The position numbers and the translations under genes are program-made. Shown here piece by piece: positions 1 through 7,918 of a DNA stretch of 31,273 bases. The stretch covers positions 1 to 31,273 of the forward strand of contig NZ_CAKTVX010000016.1 of NCBI RefSeq assembly GCF_934630525.1. The letters run 5' to 3'. How positions within the stretch are numbered: the first letter of the stretch is position 1; each line of letters starts with the position of its first letter. Under the pieces are notes generated by a model. It saw nothing but the letters and a program-made list of their open reading frames with translations, was not told the origin of the DNA and made no database searches. Source of the stretch: an uncultured Slackia sp. (GTDB lineage Bacteria > Actinomycetota > Coriobacteriia > Coriobacteriales > Eggerthellaceae).

Positions 1-38
1 AAACGCCGAAGGGCTTCGCCGGGCTATGAGAAAACACG

Positions 39-229
39 TTCGGCCCATGCGAAAGCGCCTCATGCACGAAAACGCGCGAAGTGCGTACCCTTGAAGGTAA
101 TTACCGCTGCATCATTTACGTAATGCCCGGTCGCGCATTCGCAAAACGTCGATGCTGCCGCGCTTTCGAATTTAGGCTACGCACTTCGCGCGTTTTTGTG
201 CAAGGTTCCTTCCCTATCGCCGAATCGCG
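39..229. repeat. Copy A of a ~190 bp dispersed repeat with internal inverted repeat
   Basis: This stretch aligns without gaps to 10469-10659 (constant offset of 10430 bases). Over 41-220 I count about 16 mismatches in 180 positions, roughly 91% identity. Inside it, a 24-nt arm at 64-87 is the reverse complement of 178-201 with one mismatch. Between the arms lies a short palindrome, GGTAATTACC (97-106), that reads GGCAATTGCC in the other copy; the paired positions changed together, which keeps the palindrome. No transposase is encoded. It could be a MITE or REP-like element, or a structured RNA. It lies just 3' of the radical SAM-TorD gene. Confidence 0.85.
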
Positions 230-266
230 ACGCACGAAGAAGGCTTCAAGCCCGCTTCAATACGTT

Positions 267-2228
267 TTAAGAAATCGCCGCAAGATACATTGCAGCTGCG
301 CGATAGAAGGGATGCGTGGTCGTAGAAGCGAGACCGTCGGCAAATTCCTTAAACCATACGCCAGCGTGCTCGTCGACGAATTGCCCATAGGCGGCCTCGG
401 CCGATCCGCCTGGCAATTCCCACGCGCCATCGGCCACTTCGGCATCACTCGCGACGGAAAACGCCAAGTGCTCAAGGAGCTCGCATTCGGTTGCCACATG
501 GTCGAGCGGCTCATTGGTTCCTTGCGGGCGAGAAAGGCCGCACGATTTGCAGAACCGCTCAACTTCCATCGCATACCGATTCACAAAGAGCAGCGGTTGG
601 GTGCCTGTGCACAACGAACGACGCACGCCTTCGTAGGGACTGCACGCCGCATGGGGGGCTCCAATGAAAAGGCGCGTCGCTTCCGTCTTCAAGTGCTCCA
701 ATCCCCCCTCTTGCTCGAGGGATTCGCGCGCCAATGACGTCTCGGCGTCGAAGGACGACGGCAAATCGACGCCCAAGCTTGCCGCGATCTCTCGCGCCGC
801 ATCGGCCCATTCGCCGCTCGCAACAGCGTCAACCAAAGTCGCGGTGGGGTATTTCAAGCTCAACGCCGCAAGTTCCCAAGCCGATGCTTTAACGGCCCAT
901 TGCGCCTTGTCGTGCGTCAAATCGTTCATAACACGCTCCAATTTCACTTCTCGCAGCACGATTCCATCGTCGCGCTGTTCCACCACGTTATACGAAAGCG
1001 CCACGCACACGGGCAACGAGCGCACTCGCTCGAAGCAGCTCGGATGCATGAGCAGGCATTCGCCCTCACGCTCGCAAAGCCCTTCCTCGCCCGCCAACGC
1101 GAGCGCACGACGGGCGATTTCGATATCGCCATCGAATACCTTGAGAGTTTTGAAGAAGAAATCGCCTTCGTCTTGGACATACAGCGCCTCGTTCGGACGA
1201 AAAACGCGATTCTGCGTTATCACCTGATCGCGATTCTTGTTTTCGAGCGAGCAATAGTGCGCCCCAAGGCCCAGCCTTTTGCGCATGGCGAATTGCACAA
1301 GCTCAAGAGCCAGGGCTTCGCTTTCGTCGATAGGCAAACCACCCGCATAGTTCCAGTTGTACACAACGGGATACGGAGGGTTTTTCGCCTTGAAGCCCCT
1401 GCGGGAGAACTCACCCCAATCGTTGAATGGGTATCCGAATTCGAGCAGATTAATACCCCACGCGCCCGCCGCATCAAGCTCGCACAACAGCAGCTCCATA
1501 GCCTCTTTCGTACCAGGAATAACCGGCATCTCGACCATAGCTTGCGGAATGAAGCGCCTCACGAGCGATATTTTTCGCACCGCGTCGTCTATCGTCGCAC
1601 GCGATTCTTCAGGAGCGTCGGCGGCATCGAGCTTCACGCTCAGACGCAGCTCCGAAAGGCCCGCATCGCGCAAACGTTCGAGCATGTCTTCCGTAAGGAA
1701 ATCACCCGCCGTATAAAGGCGAATATGGGCTTGAGGGGCACGATGATGCACATACGAGACGAATTCAACCGCCTGCTGCGCATGAAGAAGCGGCTCGCCA
1801 CCGGTAAGCCCGATATGCGTCGCGTTTTCAGCGCCGCCAATCGAATCGAAATACGCGTCGACCTCAGCCTGCCAATGCTCATTCATGCGGCGAAGGTGCT
1901 CGCTTCCTGCCTGGTTCGAGTTAAAGCAGAAATAGCACGAACGATTGCACGCAAGCGAGAGAAAGAACGTTTTCGAGCCGCAGTCGCCCGTACAAGCAAC
2001 GCACGCACTCGAAAGCGCGCCCGAGCATATGCTCGCTCCGGCATTGCGCACGCGCGCCCCGCCCGACGCCAATTCGGCGCGAAGGCGGGCAACCTGCGCA
2101 TCGCACGCATGCGGCTTCGAGAATTCGATTCCCAGATCGCGCAGGTGCTGGATATAGTCATTTTCGATTTCGTCGTATTCAGCGAGCCATGCAGCAAGCG
2201 TCGGACGGGTTGCAAGCGCGTCATCCAT
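267..2228 (-). CDS. Radical SAM enzyme fused to a TorD-like molybdoenzyme chaperone
   Basis: The protein has 653 residues. The N-terminal two thirds is a radical SAM domain: the cluster motif CNRSCYFC (C94, C98, C101) is followed by a glycine-rich GLTGGEPLLH segment that fits the SAM-binding GGE motif. Four further cysteines precede it (C68, C76, C79, C83) and could hold an extra cluster. From about residue 450 the sequence resembles TorD/DmsD chaperones, with a helical HDKAQWAVKASAWELAALSL segment and the family signature PLDHVATECELLEHL near residue 590. TorD proteins bind twin-arginine leaders and apo-molybdoenzymes. The gene is the last of the respiratory locus, 148 bp after the DUF4405 gene, so it may have its own promoter (TACAAT at 2338-2343, weak -35). 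An AGAGG site precedes the ATG. The domain calls are firm. The substrate of the radical SAM part is unknown. Confidence 0.85.
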   Translation of the reverse strand: MDDALATRPTLAAWLAEYDEIENDYIQHLRDLGIEFSKPHACDAQVARLRAELASGGARVRNAGASICSGALSSACVACTGDCGSKTFFLSLACNRSCYFCFNSNQAGSEHLRRMNEHWQAEVDAYFDSIGGAENATHIGLTGGEPLLHAQQAVEFVSYVHHRAPQAHIRLYTAGDFLTEDMLERLRDAGLSELRLSVKLDAADAPEESRATIDDAVRKISLVRRFIPQAMVEMPVIPGTKEAMELLLCELDAAGAWGINLLEFGYPFNDWGEFSRRGFKAKNPPYPVVYNWNYAGGLPIDESEALALELVQFAMRKRLGLGAHYCSLENKNRDQVITQNRVFRPNEALYVQDEGDFFFKTLKVFDGDIEIARRALALAGEEGLCEREGECLLMHPSCFERVRSLPVCVALSYNVVEQRDDGIVLREVKLERVMNDLTHDKAQWAVKASAWELAALSLKYPTATLVDAVASGEWADAAREIAASLGVDLPSSFDAETSLARESLEQEGGLEHLKTEATRLFIGAPHAACSPYEGVRRSLCTGTQPLLFVNRYAMEVERFCKSCGLSRPQGTNEPLDHVATECELLEHLAFSVASDAEVADGAWELPGGSAEAAYGQFVDEHAGVWFKEFADGLASTTTHPFYRAAAMYLAAIS

Positions 2229-2376
2229 AAGAACCTCTCGAACCTAGGGAAAGCGCCAAGATACCGGCGCATACGACAAAATGGGCAAGGCGCACCGACG
2301 TTTTCCTAGAAAGCAAAGACCGCCCACCGCTTAGGCAATTGTACGCGCATGGCCGCGAACGCGACACGAGGCGTCC

Positions 2377-2853
2377 TTATCGAGACTCGTTTCGTTTGGC
2401 ATCACGCGCGGCGGCGCCCCTGGATTGCCGCGCCTTCAGGAGACCCGCGAGTTTCCCCGCATGGCTCACCGCGTGCACCAACACAAGCGCGAGCAGCACC
2501 TTCGCGGAGGCCGCGTGCAACGGGTCCCACACGAAATACCCCGGCGCGAACAGCCCGAACGCCGGCAGCACCGTGGCGCTGACGAGCGCACCCGACACCG
2601 CGCACACGGCGAGGGCCAAAAACAACGCCGCGTCGAGCGCCGCGCGGGCCAGGGCGAGAAGCGAGCCGCGGGCGGTCGCCCGGCAAAGGCCCGCGAGCGC
2701 GTCGAGGCTCGCGGCCAGGTGCGCGAGCAGCGCGGCGAGCGCGGCGATGCCCAGCCATTCGTGCGCGGCGATGCCCGTGAGCTGGGGCAAAACCGCCACC
2801 GCGAAAAGCGCCGCGGCCGTGGCGTCGAGGGCGAGCTTCCGTTTCTTCGGCAT
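2377..2853 (-). CDS. DUF4405-type small membrane cytochrome b-like protein
   Basis: This is a very hydrophobic protein of 158 residues with about four membrane segments and a basic C-terminal tail. Histidines fall at the places expected for haem ligation in small membrane b-type cytochromes: AAHEWLGIAALAALLAHLAA in the second helix, and WDPLHAASAK followed by LVHAVSHAGK in the last. This pattern fits DUF4405 / flavinylation-associated cytochrome proteins. It starts 3 bases after the stop of the CX4CH cytochrome-like gene, so the two are co-transcribed and probably form one electron-transfer unit. Base composition is extreme: 50 of the 60 bases at 2641-2700 are G or C. The family call rests on topology and the histidine pattern, not on an alignment. 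Confidence 0.7.
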   Translation of the reverse strand: MPKKRKLALDATAAALFAVAVLPQLTGIAAHEWLGIAALAALLAHLAASLDALAGLCRATARGSLLALARAALDAALFLALAVCAVSGALVSATVLPAFGLFAPGYFVWDPLHAASAKVLLALVLVHAVSHAGKLAGLLKARQSRGAAARDAKRNESR

Positions 2854-2856
2854 TCC

Positions 2857-3219
2857 CTACCCCATCCTCTTCAGCAGCAGCACGAGCCCGCCGAAAAACA
2901 CCACCGGGCCCAAAACCCACAGGTTCAGGCTCGCGTCCGACGCGCTCCGGTATCCGCCGCCGACGAGCGTCTCCCACGCGTGGCACTCAACCGAAGAACA
3001 GGTCGACTCGGGGCAAGCCATCTCGTGCACGCCGTCGGGGGCGGGAATGTTCGCGTAGTCGTGGCACTCCCCGCTCGCGCACCCGGTCGCGGGGCACGGC
3101 GAGGCGGCGGAAATCGCCCGCGGCGCGCCGACGCTTGCCGAGGAAACGCCCGCCGCGGCGAAAACGCACGCCGACGCCAACGCGAACGCGAAGACAACGC
3201 ACAGCAGCTTTTTCACCAT
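2857..3219 (-). CDS. Membrane-anchored Cys-rich protein, putative dihaem c-type cytochrome with CX4CH motifs
   Basis: The protein has 120 residues, with an N-terminal signal peptide (MVKKLLCVVFAFALASACVF), a short exported domain and one C-terminal membrane helix ending in KRMG. The exported domain contains two copies of C-x4-C-x4-C-H: CPATGCASGECH and CPESTCSSVECH. CX4CH is an accepted variant of the covalent haem c site, known from tetrahaem cytochromes c3. The repeated Cys four positions ahead of each motif is unusual. The gene sits between the NrfD anchor gene and a cytochrome b-like gene, which suggests electron transfer between the membrane quinol pool and an exported reductase. A GAAAGG ribosome site lies 6 bases from the ATG. 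Haem binding is inferred; a Cys-rich metal or disulfide protein is the alternative. Confidence 0.65.
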   Translation of the reverse strand: MVKKLLCVVFAFALASACVFAAAGVSSASVGAPRAISAASPCPATGCASGECHDYANIPAPDGVHEMACPESTCSSVECHAWETLVGGGYRSASDASLNLWVLGPVVFFGGLVLLLKRMG

Positions 3220-3243
3220 GGCGGGCCTTTCATAGAAAAAGGG

Positions 3244-3281
3244 GCCGGACGCGGCGGGTTTGGGGAGGAGCCGCGTCCGGC
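3244..3281 (-). terminator. Hairpin terminator between NrfD and cytochrome genes
   Basis: A 12 bp perfect stem (GCCGGACGCGGC, 3244-3255, with 3270-3281) and a 14 nt loop are followed on the minus strand by CCCTTTTTC. It lies in the 81 bp gap between the NrfD gene and the CX4CH gene. It probably ends or attenuates the molybdoenzyme transcript, so the two cytochrome genes may be expressed at a lower level. Confidence 0.75.
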
Positions 3282-3300
3282 TTGAAAGAAAAGAGGAGCG

Positions 3301-4542
3301 CTAGTCGATGTTCTCGGCAGGCTTCAAGGGCAGGTACTTCAAGCCCAGCAGCAGGAACAGGACGCACATGGCGAGCACGCCGAGCGTGACGCCGAATTCG
3401 ATCGGCTGCGGAACATAGACCATGCCCTGGTAGGCGCCGGCCATGCCGTTCTGCCACGAGGTGACCGTCATGGAGGTCATGGGGCCGTCGTAAGGCAGGT
3501 TCGGAATCTGGAAGCCGCCCACAAGAATCTGCAGGCGCTTGCAGAACACGCCGAGGATCGCGAGGACGGACGCCGCGACGACGCCGGGGGTCGTGCGCAG
3601 CCTCGGCACGACGAGGATGGCGACCGAGACGGCCATGAGCGCGATCTGCGTCCAGAAGACGGGCGCGAGCGCGCCGGAGGTGAGCATCGCCACGACTTCG
3701 GCGCCCTCGCCGCCGAAGTACCCGCTCGTGAGCAGGTCGCAGGCGTAGAAGTACAGGTCGACGAGCACGAACACGGCCAGCATCTTGGCGAGGTTGGTCA
3801 CGTGCTTCTGGTCGAGGGCGAGGTAGCCCGCGCGGCGCAGCGCCAGGCACACGATGAGCACGAGCGCGGTGCCGCAGTCGAGCGCGGACGCCACGAACCA
3901 CGGGCCCATGAGCGCGGTGTGCCAGAACTCGTGCGCCGGGGCGAGGCTGAAGATCCACGCGGTGACGTTGTGCACGAGGATGGCCACGATGAGCGCGACC
4001 ACGCTGATGGCGCGGATCGCGGTGTGCGACATGCGGCCGGCCTCGGCGCGCAGGTACGCCCACAAATAGATCACCGACAGGATGAGGTAGGTGCCGAGCA
4101 CCAGGATGTCCCACATCAGGGGGCTGGAGAAGTTCGAGTACACGAACAGCTCCCACAGGCGGGCCGGGCCGCCGAGGTCGACCACGACGAAGCCTATGGC
4201 CGCGCAGGTGCAGCACACGCTCGTCCAGATGGCGACCTTCGAGATGCCGCCGAAGCCCTTCATGCCGAAGGCGTTGGGCACCGACGAGATGATCAGGCCG
4301 CCGGCCGACAGGCCGACGAAGAACATGAAGTTCGTGATGTAGAGGCCCCAGGAGTCGAGGTTGCGCATGCCGGTCTGCACCATGCCGCCGGAAAGCTGCA
4401 TGGCCCAGCACGCGATGCCGGCGACGGTGAGCGCGGCCGCCACGACGATGGCGACGTTCAGGCCCTTGCCGCCCCAGGTCTCACGCTTCTGCTTGGGAGA
4501 AGCGTCTTTCACGGCGGTTGCCGCTTTTTCATTTTCAGTCAT
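3301..4542 (-). CDS. nrfD: NrfD/PsrC-family quinol-oxidising membrane anchor subunit
   Basis: The protein has 413 residues and about eight to ten membrane helices. NrfD features include the N-terminal NLDSWGLYITNFMFFVGLSAGG segment and a central VHNVTAWIFSLAPAHEFWHTAL stretch. Family members take electrons from quinol (or deliver them to it) and pass them through a ferredoxin-like subunit to the catalytic subunit. The start has GGGAGG 8 bases upstream, 15 bases after the ferredoxin gene stop. Codon use is much more GC-rich than in the two catalytic-side genes directly upstream, although they clearly form one operon. Confidence 0.9.
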   Translation of the reverse strand: MTENEKAATAVKDASPKQKRETWGGKGLNVAIVVAAALTVAGIACWAMQLSGGMVQTGMRNLDSWGLYITNFMFFVGLSAGGLIISSVPNAFGMKGFGGISKVAIWTSVCCTCAAIGFVVVDLGGPARLWELFVYSNFSSPLMWDILVLGTYLILSVIYLWAYLRAEAGRMSHTAIRAISVVALIVAILVHNVTAWIFSLAPAHEFWHTALMGPWFVASALDCGTALVLIVCLALRRAGYLALDQKHVTNLAKMLAVFVLVDLYFYACDLLTSGYFGGEGAEVVAMLTSGALAPVFWTQIALMAVSVAILVVPRLRTTPGVVAASVLAILGVFCKRLQILVGGFQIPNLPYDGPMTSMTVTSWQNGMAGAYQGMVYVPQPIEFGVTLGVLAMCVLFLLLGLKYLPLKPAENID

Positions 4543-4556
4543 GAGCGCATCCTCCC

Positions 4557-5180
4557 TTAAACCAGATAATAGGTAGAAGGCTTCGTGCCCTTTTCAGGCA
4601 GAAGCTGCATATACTCACGCTCGCGAAGGAGCTTCGACACGTCAGAATCGGGATCGTCCAAATCGCCCCAGAAACGCGCGCGTGCAGGACATAGGTCCAT
4701 GCAGGCAGGCACTTCGCCACGAGCTTGACGCTGATAGCAGAACGTGCATTTCTCTACCGTATGCTTCTGGTGCGCAGGAGCGTCGACGTCGCCAACGGCG
4801 AAATCCATCGGGTACGCAGGCTCTTGCCAATTGAAGGAGCGAACACCCGTATAAGGGCAGGCCGCGATGCACATGCGGCAGCCGATGCACTTGTCGTAAT
4901 CTTGGCGAACGATGCCCGTTTCGGGGTCTTTATACGTTGCGCCAACGGGGCACACCTTCGTGCATGCGGGATTTTCGCAATGCTGGCAGCCCACGGTGAT
5001 GTAGCGCATCTGCACGTTGGGAAACGTGCCCTTCGGGGTGTCGGGAGCATCGCCGCCATCGGTCAAAGCGCGCGTCCAGAAAATGCCTTCGGGCACGTTA
5101 TTGGCGATTTTGCACGCCGTGGTGCACGCATTGCAGCCCACGCAACGCTTGGTGTCAATCACCATTCCGTAGTGAGCCAT
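4557..5180 (-). CDS. DmsB-type ferredoxin subunit with four iron-sulfur clusters
   Basis: This 207-residue cytoplasm-derived electron-transfer subunit has four cysteine groups: CVGCNACTTACK, CQHCENPACTKVCP, CIGCRMCIAACP and CTFCYQRQ...CMDLCP. That is the standard 16-Cys layout of DmsB/PhsB/NrfC proteins carrying four [4Fe-4S] clusters. It links the NrfD anchor to the molybdopterin subunit. Its ATG overlaps the molybdoenzyme stop codon by one base (TAATG), which indicates translational coupling. Length is normal for the family. Confidence 0.95.
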   Translation of the reverse strand: MAHYGMVIDTKRCVGCNACTTACKIANNVPEGIFWTRALTDGGDAPDTPKGTFPNVQMRYITVGCQHCENPACTKVCPVGATYKDPETGIVRQDYDKCIGCRMCIAACPYTGVRSFNWQEPAYPMDFAVGDVDAPAHQKHTVEKCTFCYQRQARGEVPACMDLCPARARFWGDLDDPDSDVSKLLREREYMQLLPEKGTKPSTYYLV

Positions 5181-7666
5181 TAGCGCTCACCCCCTTCGTA
5201 TTTCTCAACTTCGCACAGGAAGTCATAGAACGAGCTGTTCGAGCAGAAATCGTTCATCACGATATTCGTGAGGTCTTGCGTATGGCCCTCGACGAACTGA
5301 TCAGCCTGGAAGCCATGAGGAATGGAAACGACGCCAGGTTTGATGCCTTCGGTCACCACGGCCTTGAGCACTGCATAGCCGCGATCGTTGAACACGCGAA
5401 CGTAATCGCCCTGCGAGATGCCGCGTTCGGCAGCGTCGCTTGCGTTGACTTTCAGCGTGGGCTCGGGCTCGATCTCGCGCAGCAGCGGCGTATAGGCGCA
5501 CTGCGAATGCACGTGATACTTGTTATGCTGGCTGCATCCCATGAGCGGATATTTCTCGCGCAGCGGGTTTTCCCAATACGACTCGTTGGCGTGCTCGTAA
5601 TACGGCAGGCGCTCGTAGTCGTGCACCTCTTGGCCGAAGTTATTGCGCGGCGCAGGCTTTTCGATGTAGTACTCCAAGCGCTGCGATGCGGTGCCCTTGA
5701 AGGTGTCGACCAGGCTCGCGGGCGTATGCGTGTAGTTGCGACCCACTTTTCCATCCTGGAATGCGTCGTAACCGCCGCCGAACTTCAAATTGGCTTCAGA
5801 GTCCATGGCCGCGCGCATAAGCTCCTCGGTCGAAGCCCCGTCGCCGTAAATCTTGGACATACCCATCTTTTCGGCAATGAGCTGCAGAATCTCAAGGTCG
5901 GTCTTGCATTCGTACAGCGGGTCGATCGCCTTGTGGTAATACGTCGGATACGGCGTCGGGCACACTGGGTCGAAATCTTCCGTTTCATACGCATGGGGAA
6001 TGGGCAGCACGATATCGGCCCATTGGGCAGAATCAGTCATATTCACATCGGCGCACACCACGAAATCGACCTTTTTAACAGCCTCGATGAGCTCTTGGCG
6101 GCCCGATTCGCACGAAAGCATATTGCCATTGGCCATCCACAGAACGCGAATGTCGACGTCTTTCTGGCCCCACTTCTTTTCTTCCATCAATTTGGGAAGA
6201 TACATGCCCGTGCTGTTGATGCCCGGGCCCATGCCCATGAAATACGCCTTCGCGTTAAACGGATACATGCCCGAACCGCGCGTCATCATGGCGCCAGGCT
6301 TGCCCGCATTTCCGGTAAGAGCCGCAATATAGGCAAGGTTCTTGTAATTGTGATGGGAGTTCACATGGTGGCCAAGGCCCTGGAACGTAAGCACGGCAAC
6401 GGGGCCCTCGGTCGCATAGATGCGAGCCAGGTTTTCGATCGTTTCAACGGGAATATCGCAAATTTCAGAGGCCTTTTCGACCGTATATTCCTTCGTGGAA
6501 TCCTTCGTTTTCTGGAAAACCGTGGTAAGCGTCTGGCCCTGGTAATCAAACGTTCCCTCGAGCGCAGGATCGGTCGCGCTTGCCGCAGCAGCCGGCGCAC
6601 CGGTGGCGTTATCCCACACGACATTCGGATTGATAACGGTCGGCTTGCCCGTCGTGGGGCTCACGGGGCCTTCCGTGGGCTCGACGCCCATGTCGCTCAA
6701 GCGGAAATACGTGCCATCTTCCTTGATAAGGAAGGGGGAAACCGTCTTCGCCTTCATGAAGTCGGTGTCCATGAGCTCGTTGTCGATAATGTAGTTCGCC
6801 ATGCCCAGCATAAGCGCGCCGTCGGTTGCGGGGCGAATGGGGACATAGATATCGGAATGCGCGGCGCTTGCCGTAAACTGCGGGTCGATGGTGATGAGCT
6901 TCGCGCCGTTCTCGCGCGCGTCACATACATAATGCCAATCGTGGATATACGCCTCAGCGGGGTTTCCGCCCCACGCCATAATGGTTTTTGCATTGGCGAT
7001 GTCGGCGGTGTCGTTACCGGAAATGCCAAGCAGTGTCGACTGCTCGTAAATCTGAGCGTAGTCGGCACCGGCGCCAAGCACCGTCGCGCCCAAAGCGGTA
7101 ATCATGCGGCCATAGCCAACCGACATATAACCAGCCATCTGGCCATTCAGAACGCCATAGCTGCCATAGGAAGACCAGAACGCGATAGACGTTCCGCCAG
7201 CCTCCTGCACGGCGGCACCCATTTTCCCGACGATGGTGTCAATTGCCTCGTCCCAGCTAATGCGCTCCCATTGGCCTTCGCCACGCTCGCCCGTTCGTTT
7301 CATGGGATACTTCAAGCGATCGGGATCGTAGACGCGCTGGGGCTGCGTGTAGCCCTTTACGCAAAAACGACGACGCGGCGCATCGTCGCCCGGCAATTCC
7401 GCCGCAGCAACGCGCACGACCTTGCCATCTCGCACAACGACATTCGTGGGGCACTTGCTTCCACAATTGCCTCGGCACGACGTGCGAACAATCGTCTCGC
7501 CTTCGGTTGCGGCCGCGTCGGTCGCCTCAGCCTTGGTCATAGGAGCCAAGCCCCCCATGGCAACCGCGCCCGCGCCGAGCGCCGCAGCGCCAGTGGTTTT
7601 CAAAAATCCCCTACGTGTAATGCCAGTCGATTCCAACGCCTTCGTTGGATCTTTCACTTCTGACAT
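5180..7666 (-). CDS. Tat-exported DMSO reductase-family molybdopterin oxidoreductase, catalytic subunit
   Basis: The protein has 828 residues from the ATG at 7666, chosen because GGAGGAGGC directly precedes it. A longer frame reaching 7756 has no ribosome site and would bury the Tat leader. Residues 17-23 are TRRGFLK, followed by a hydrophobic stretch, so the enzyme is folded inside and exported by Tat. The [4Fe-4S] site is C64, C68, C72 and C102. The segments YDPDRLKYPMKRTGERGEG and WERISWDEA match DmsA/YnfE-type enzymes closely, and the C-terminal domain has the molybdopterin dinucleotide-binding fold. In DmsA the Mo ligand is the Ser of GDYS. The matching stretch here reads GADYAQI (D202, Y203, A204), so that Ser appears absent. 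The substrate cannot be told from sequence: S- or N-oxide, tetrathionate or another acceptor. The operon is molybdoenzyme, ferredoxin subunit, NrfD. Confidence 0.93.
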   Translation of the reverse strand: MSEVKDPTKALESTGITRRGFLKTTGAAALGAGAVAMGGLAPMTKAEATDAAATEGETIVRTSCRGNCGSKCPTNVVVRDGKVVRVAAAELPGDDAPRRRFCVKGYTQPQRVYDPDRLKYPMKRTGERGEGQWERISWDEAIDTIVGKMGAAVQEAGGTSIAFWSSYGSYGVLNGQMAGYMSVGYGRMITALGATVLGAGADYAQIYEQSTLLGISGNDTADIANAKTIMAWGGNPAEAYIHDWHYVCDARENGAKLITIDPQFTASAAHSDIYVPIRPATDGALMLGMANYIIDNELMDTDFMKAKTVSPFLIKEDGTYFRLSDMGVEPTEGPVSPTTGKPTVINPNVVWDNATGAPAAAASATDPALEGTFDYQGQTLTTVFQKTKDSTKEYTVEKASEICDIPVETIENLARIYATEGPVAVLTFQGLGHHVNSHHNYKNLAYIAALTGNAGKPGAMMTRGSGMYPFNAKAYFMGMGPGINSTGMYLPKLMEEKKWGQKDVDIRVLWMANGNMLSCESGRQELIEAVKKVDFVVCADVNMTDSAQWADIVLPIPHAYETEDFDPVCPTPYPTYYHKAIDPLYECKTDLEILQLIAEKMGMSKIYGDGASTEELMRAAMDSEANLKFGGGYDAFQDGKVGRNYTHTPASLVDTFKGTASQRLEYYIEKPAPRNNFGQEVHDYERLPYYEHANESYWENPLREKYPLMGCSQHNKYHVHSQCAYTPLLREIEPEPTLKVNASDAAERGISQGDYVRVFNDRGYAVLKAVVTEGIKPGVVSIPHGFQADQFVEGHTQDLTNIVMNDFCSNSSFYDFLCEVEKYEGGER

Positions 7667-7783
7667 GCCTCCTCCATTCCTTGCGTAAGAAATGACGGGC
7701 ATTCGGAATTTGGCCGCAAGAATCCAGGCGTGCCTACCCCTGCACGCTTGTGGCATATATGTTTTCCGAGTCCCCCTCTATCA

Positions 7784-7866
7784 GAAATCGGCCGATTTCC
7801 TCTTTGTCATAGTCTGCCATACGGCATAGGAAAAGGCAATCGGAAAACTATGACAACGTATGACAA
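7784..7866 (-). promoter_or_regulatory. Candidate operator region upstream of the molybdoenzyme operon
   Basis: This gap between the slipin gene and the molybdoenzyme gene is AT-rich and full of symmetry. It has a perfect 16 bp palindrome GAAATCGGCCGATTTC (7784-7799). TTGTCATAG (7804-7812) and its reverse complement CTATGACAA (7848-7856) lie 35 bp apart, with a further TATGACAA at 7859-7866. The CTATGACAACGT string also occurs upstream of the orphan NrfD operon (10350-10361). This is probably the binding region of a regulator shared by the two operons. No clear -35/-10 pair was identified. Confidence 0.5.
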
Positions 7867-7918
7867 TCATTATTCTATTTTGAGATAATTTGCGCTTGAA
7901 CTGGTTTTTTCTATCGCC

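Noticed and set aside
81..737. Plus-strand frame starting in repeat copy A, matched by a frame at 10466-10654 in copy B
   Set aside because: The two peptides are alike only because the DNA repeats are. Most differences change amino acids, there is no ribosome site, and the first frame runs on as an antisense shadow of the radical SAM gene.
900..2309. 469-codon plus-strand open frame opposite the radical SAM-TorD gene
   Set aside because: Arg-rich shadow frame with no domain features.
2425..3285. 286-codon plus-strand frame in the high-GC segment
   Set aside because: Very GC-rich DNA leaves all frames open. The minus-strand frames show membrane helices and haem-type motifs; this one is Arg/Glu-rich noise.
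5276..7663. 795-codon plus-strand open frame
   Set aside because: It is antisense to the molybdoenzyme gene, whose motifs and ribosome site are clear. The product is rich in Arg, His and Leu with no recognisable domain. It is a GC-rich shadow.
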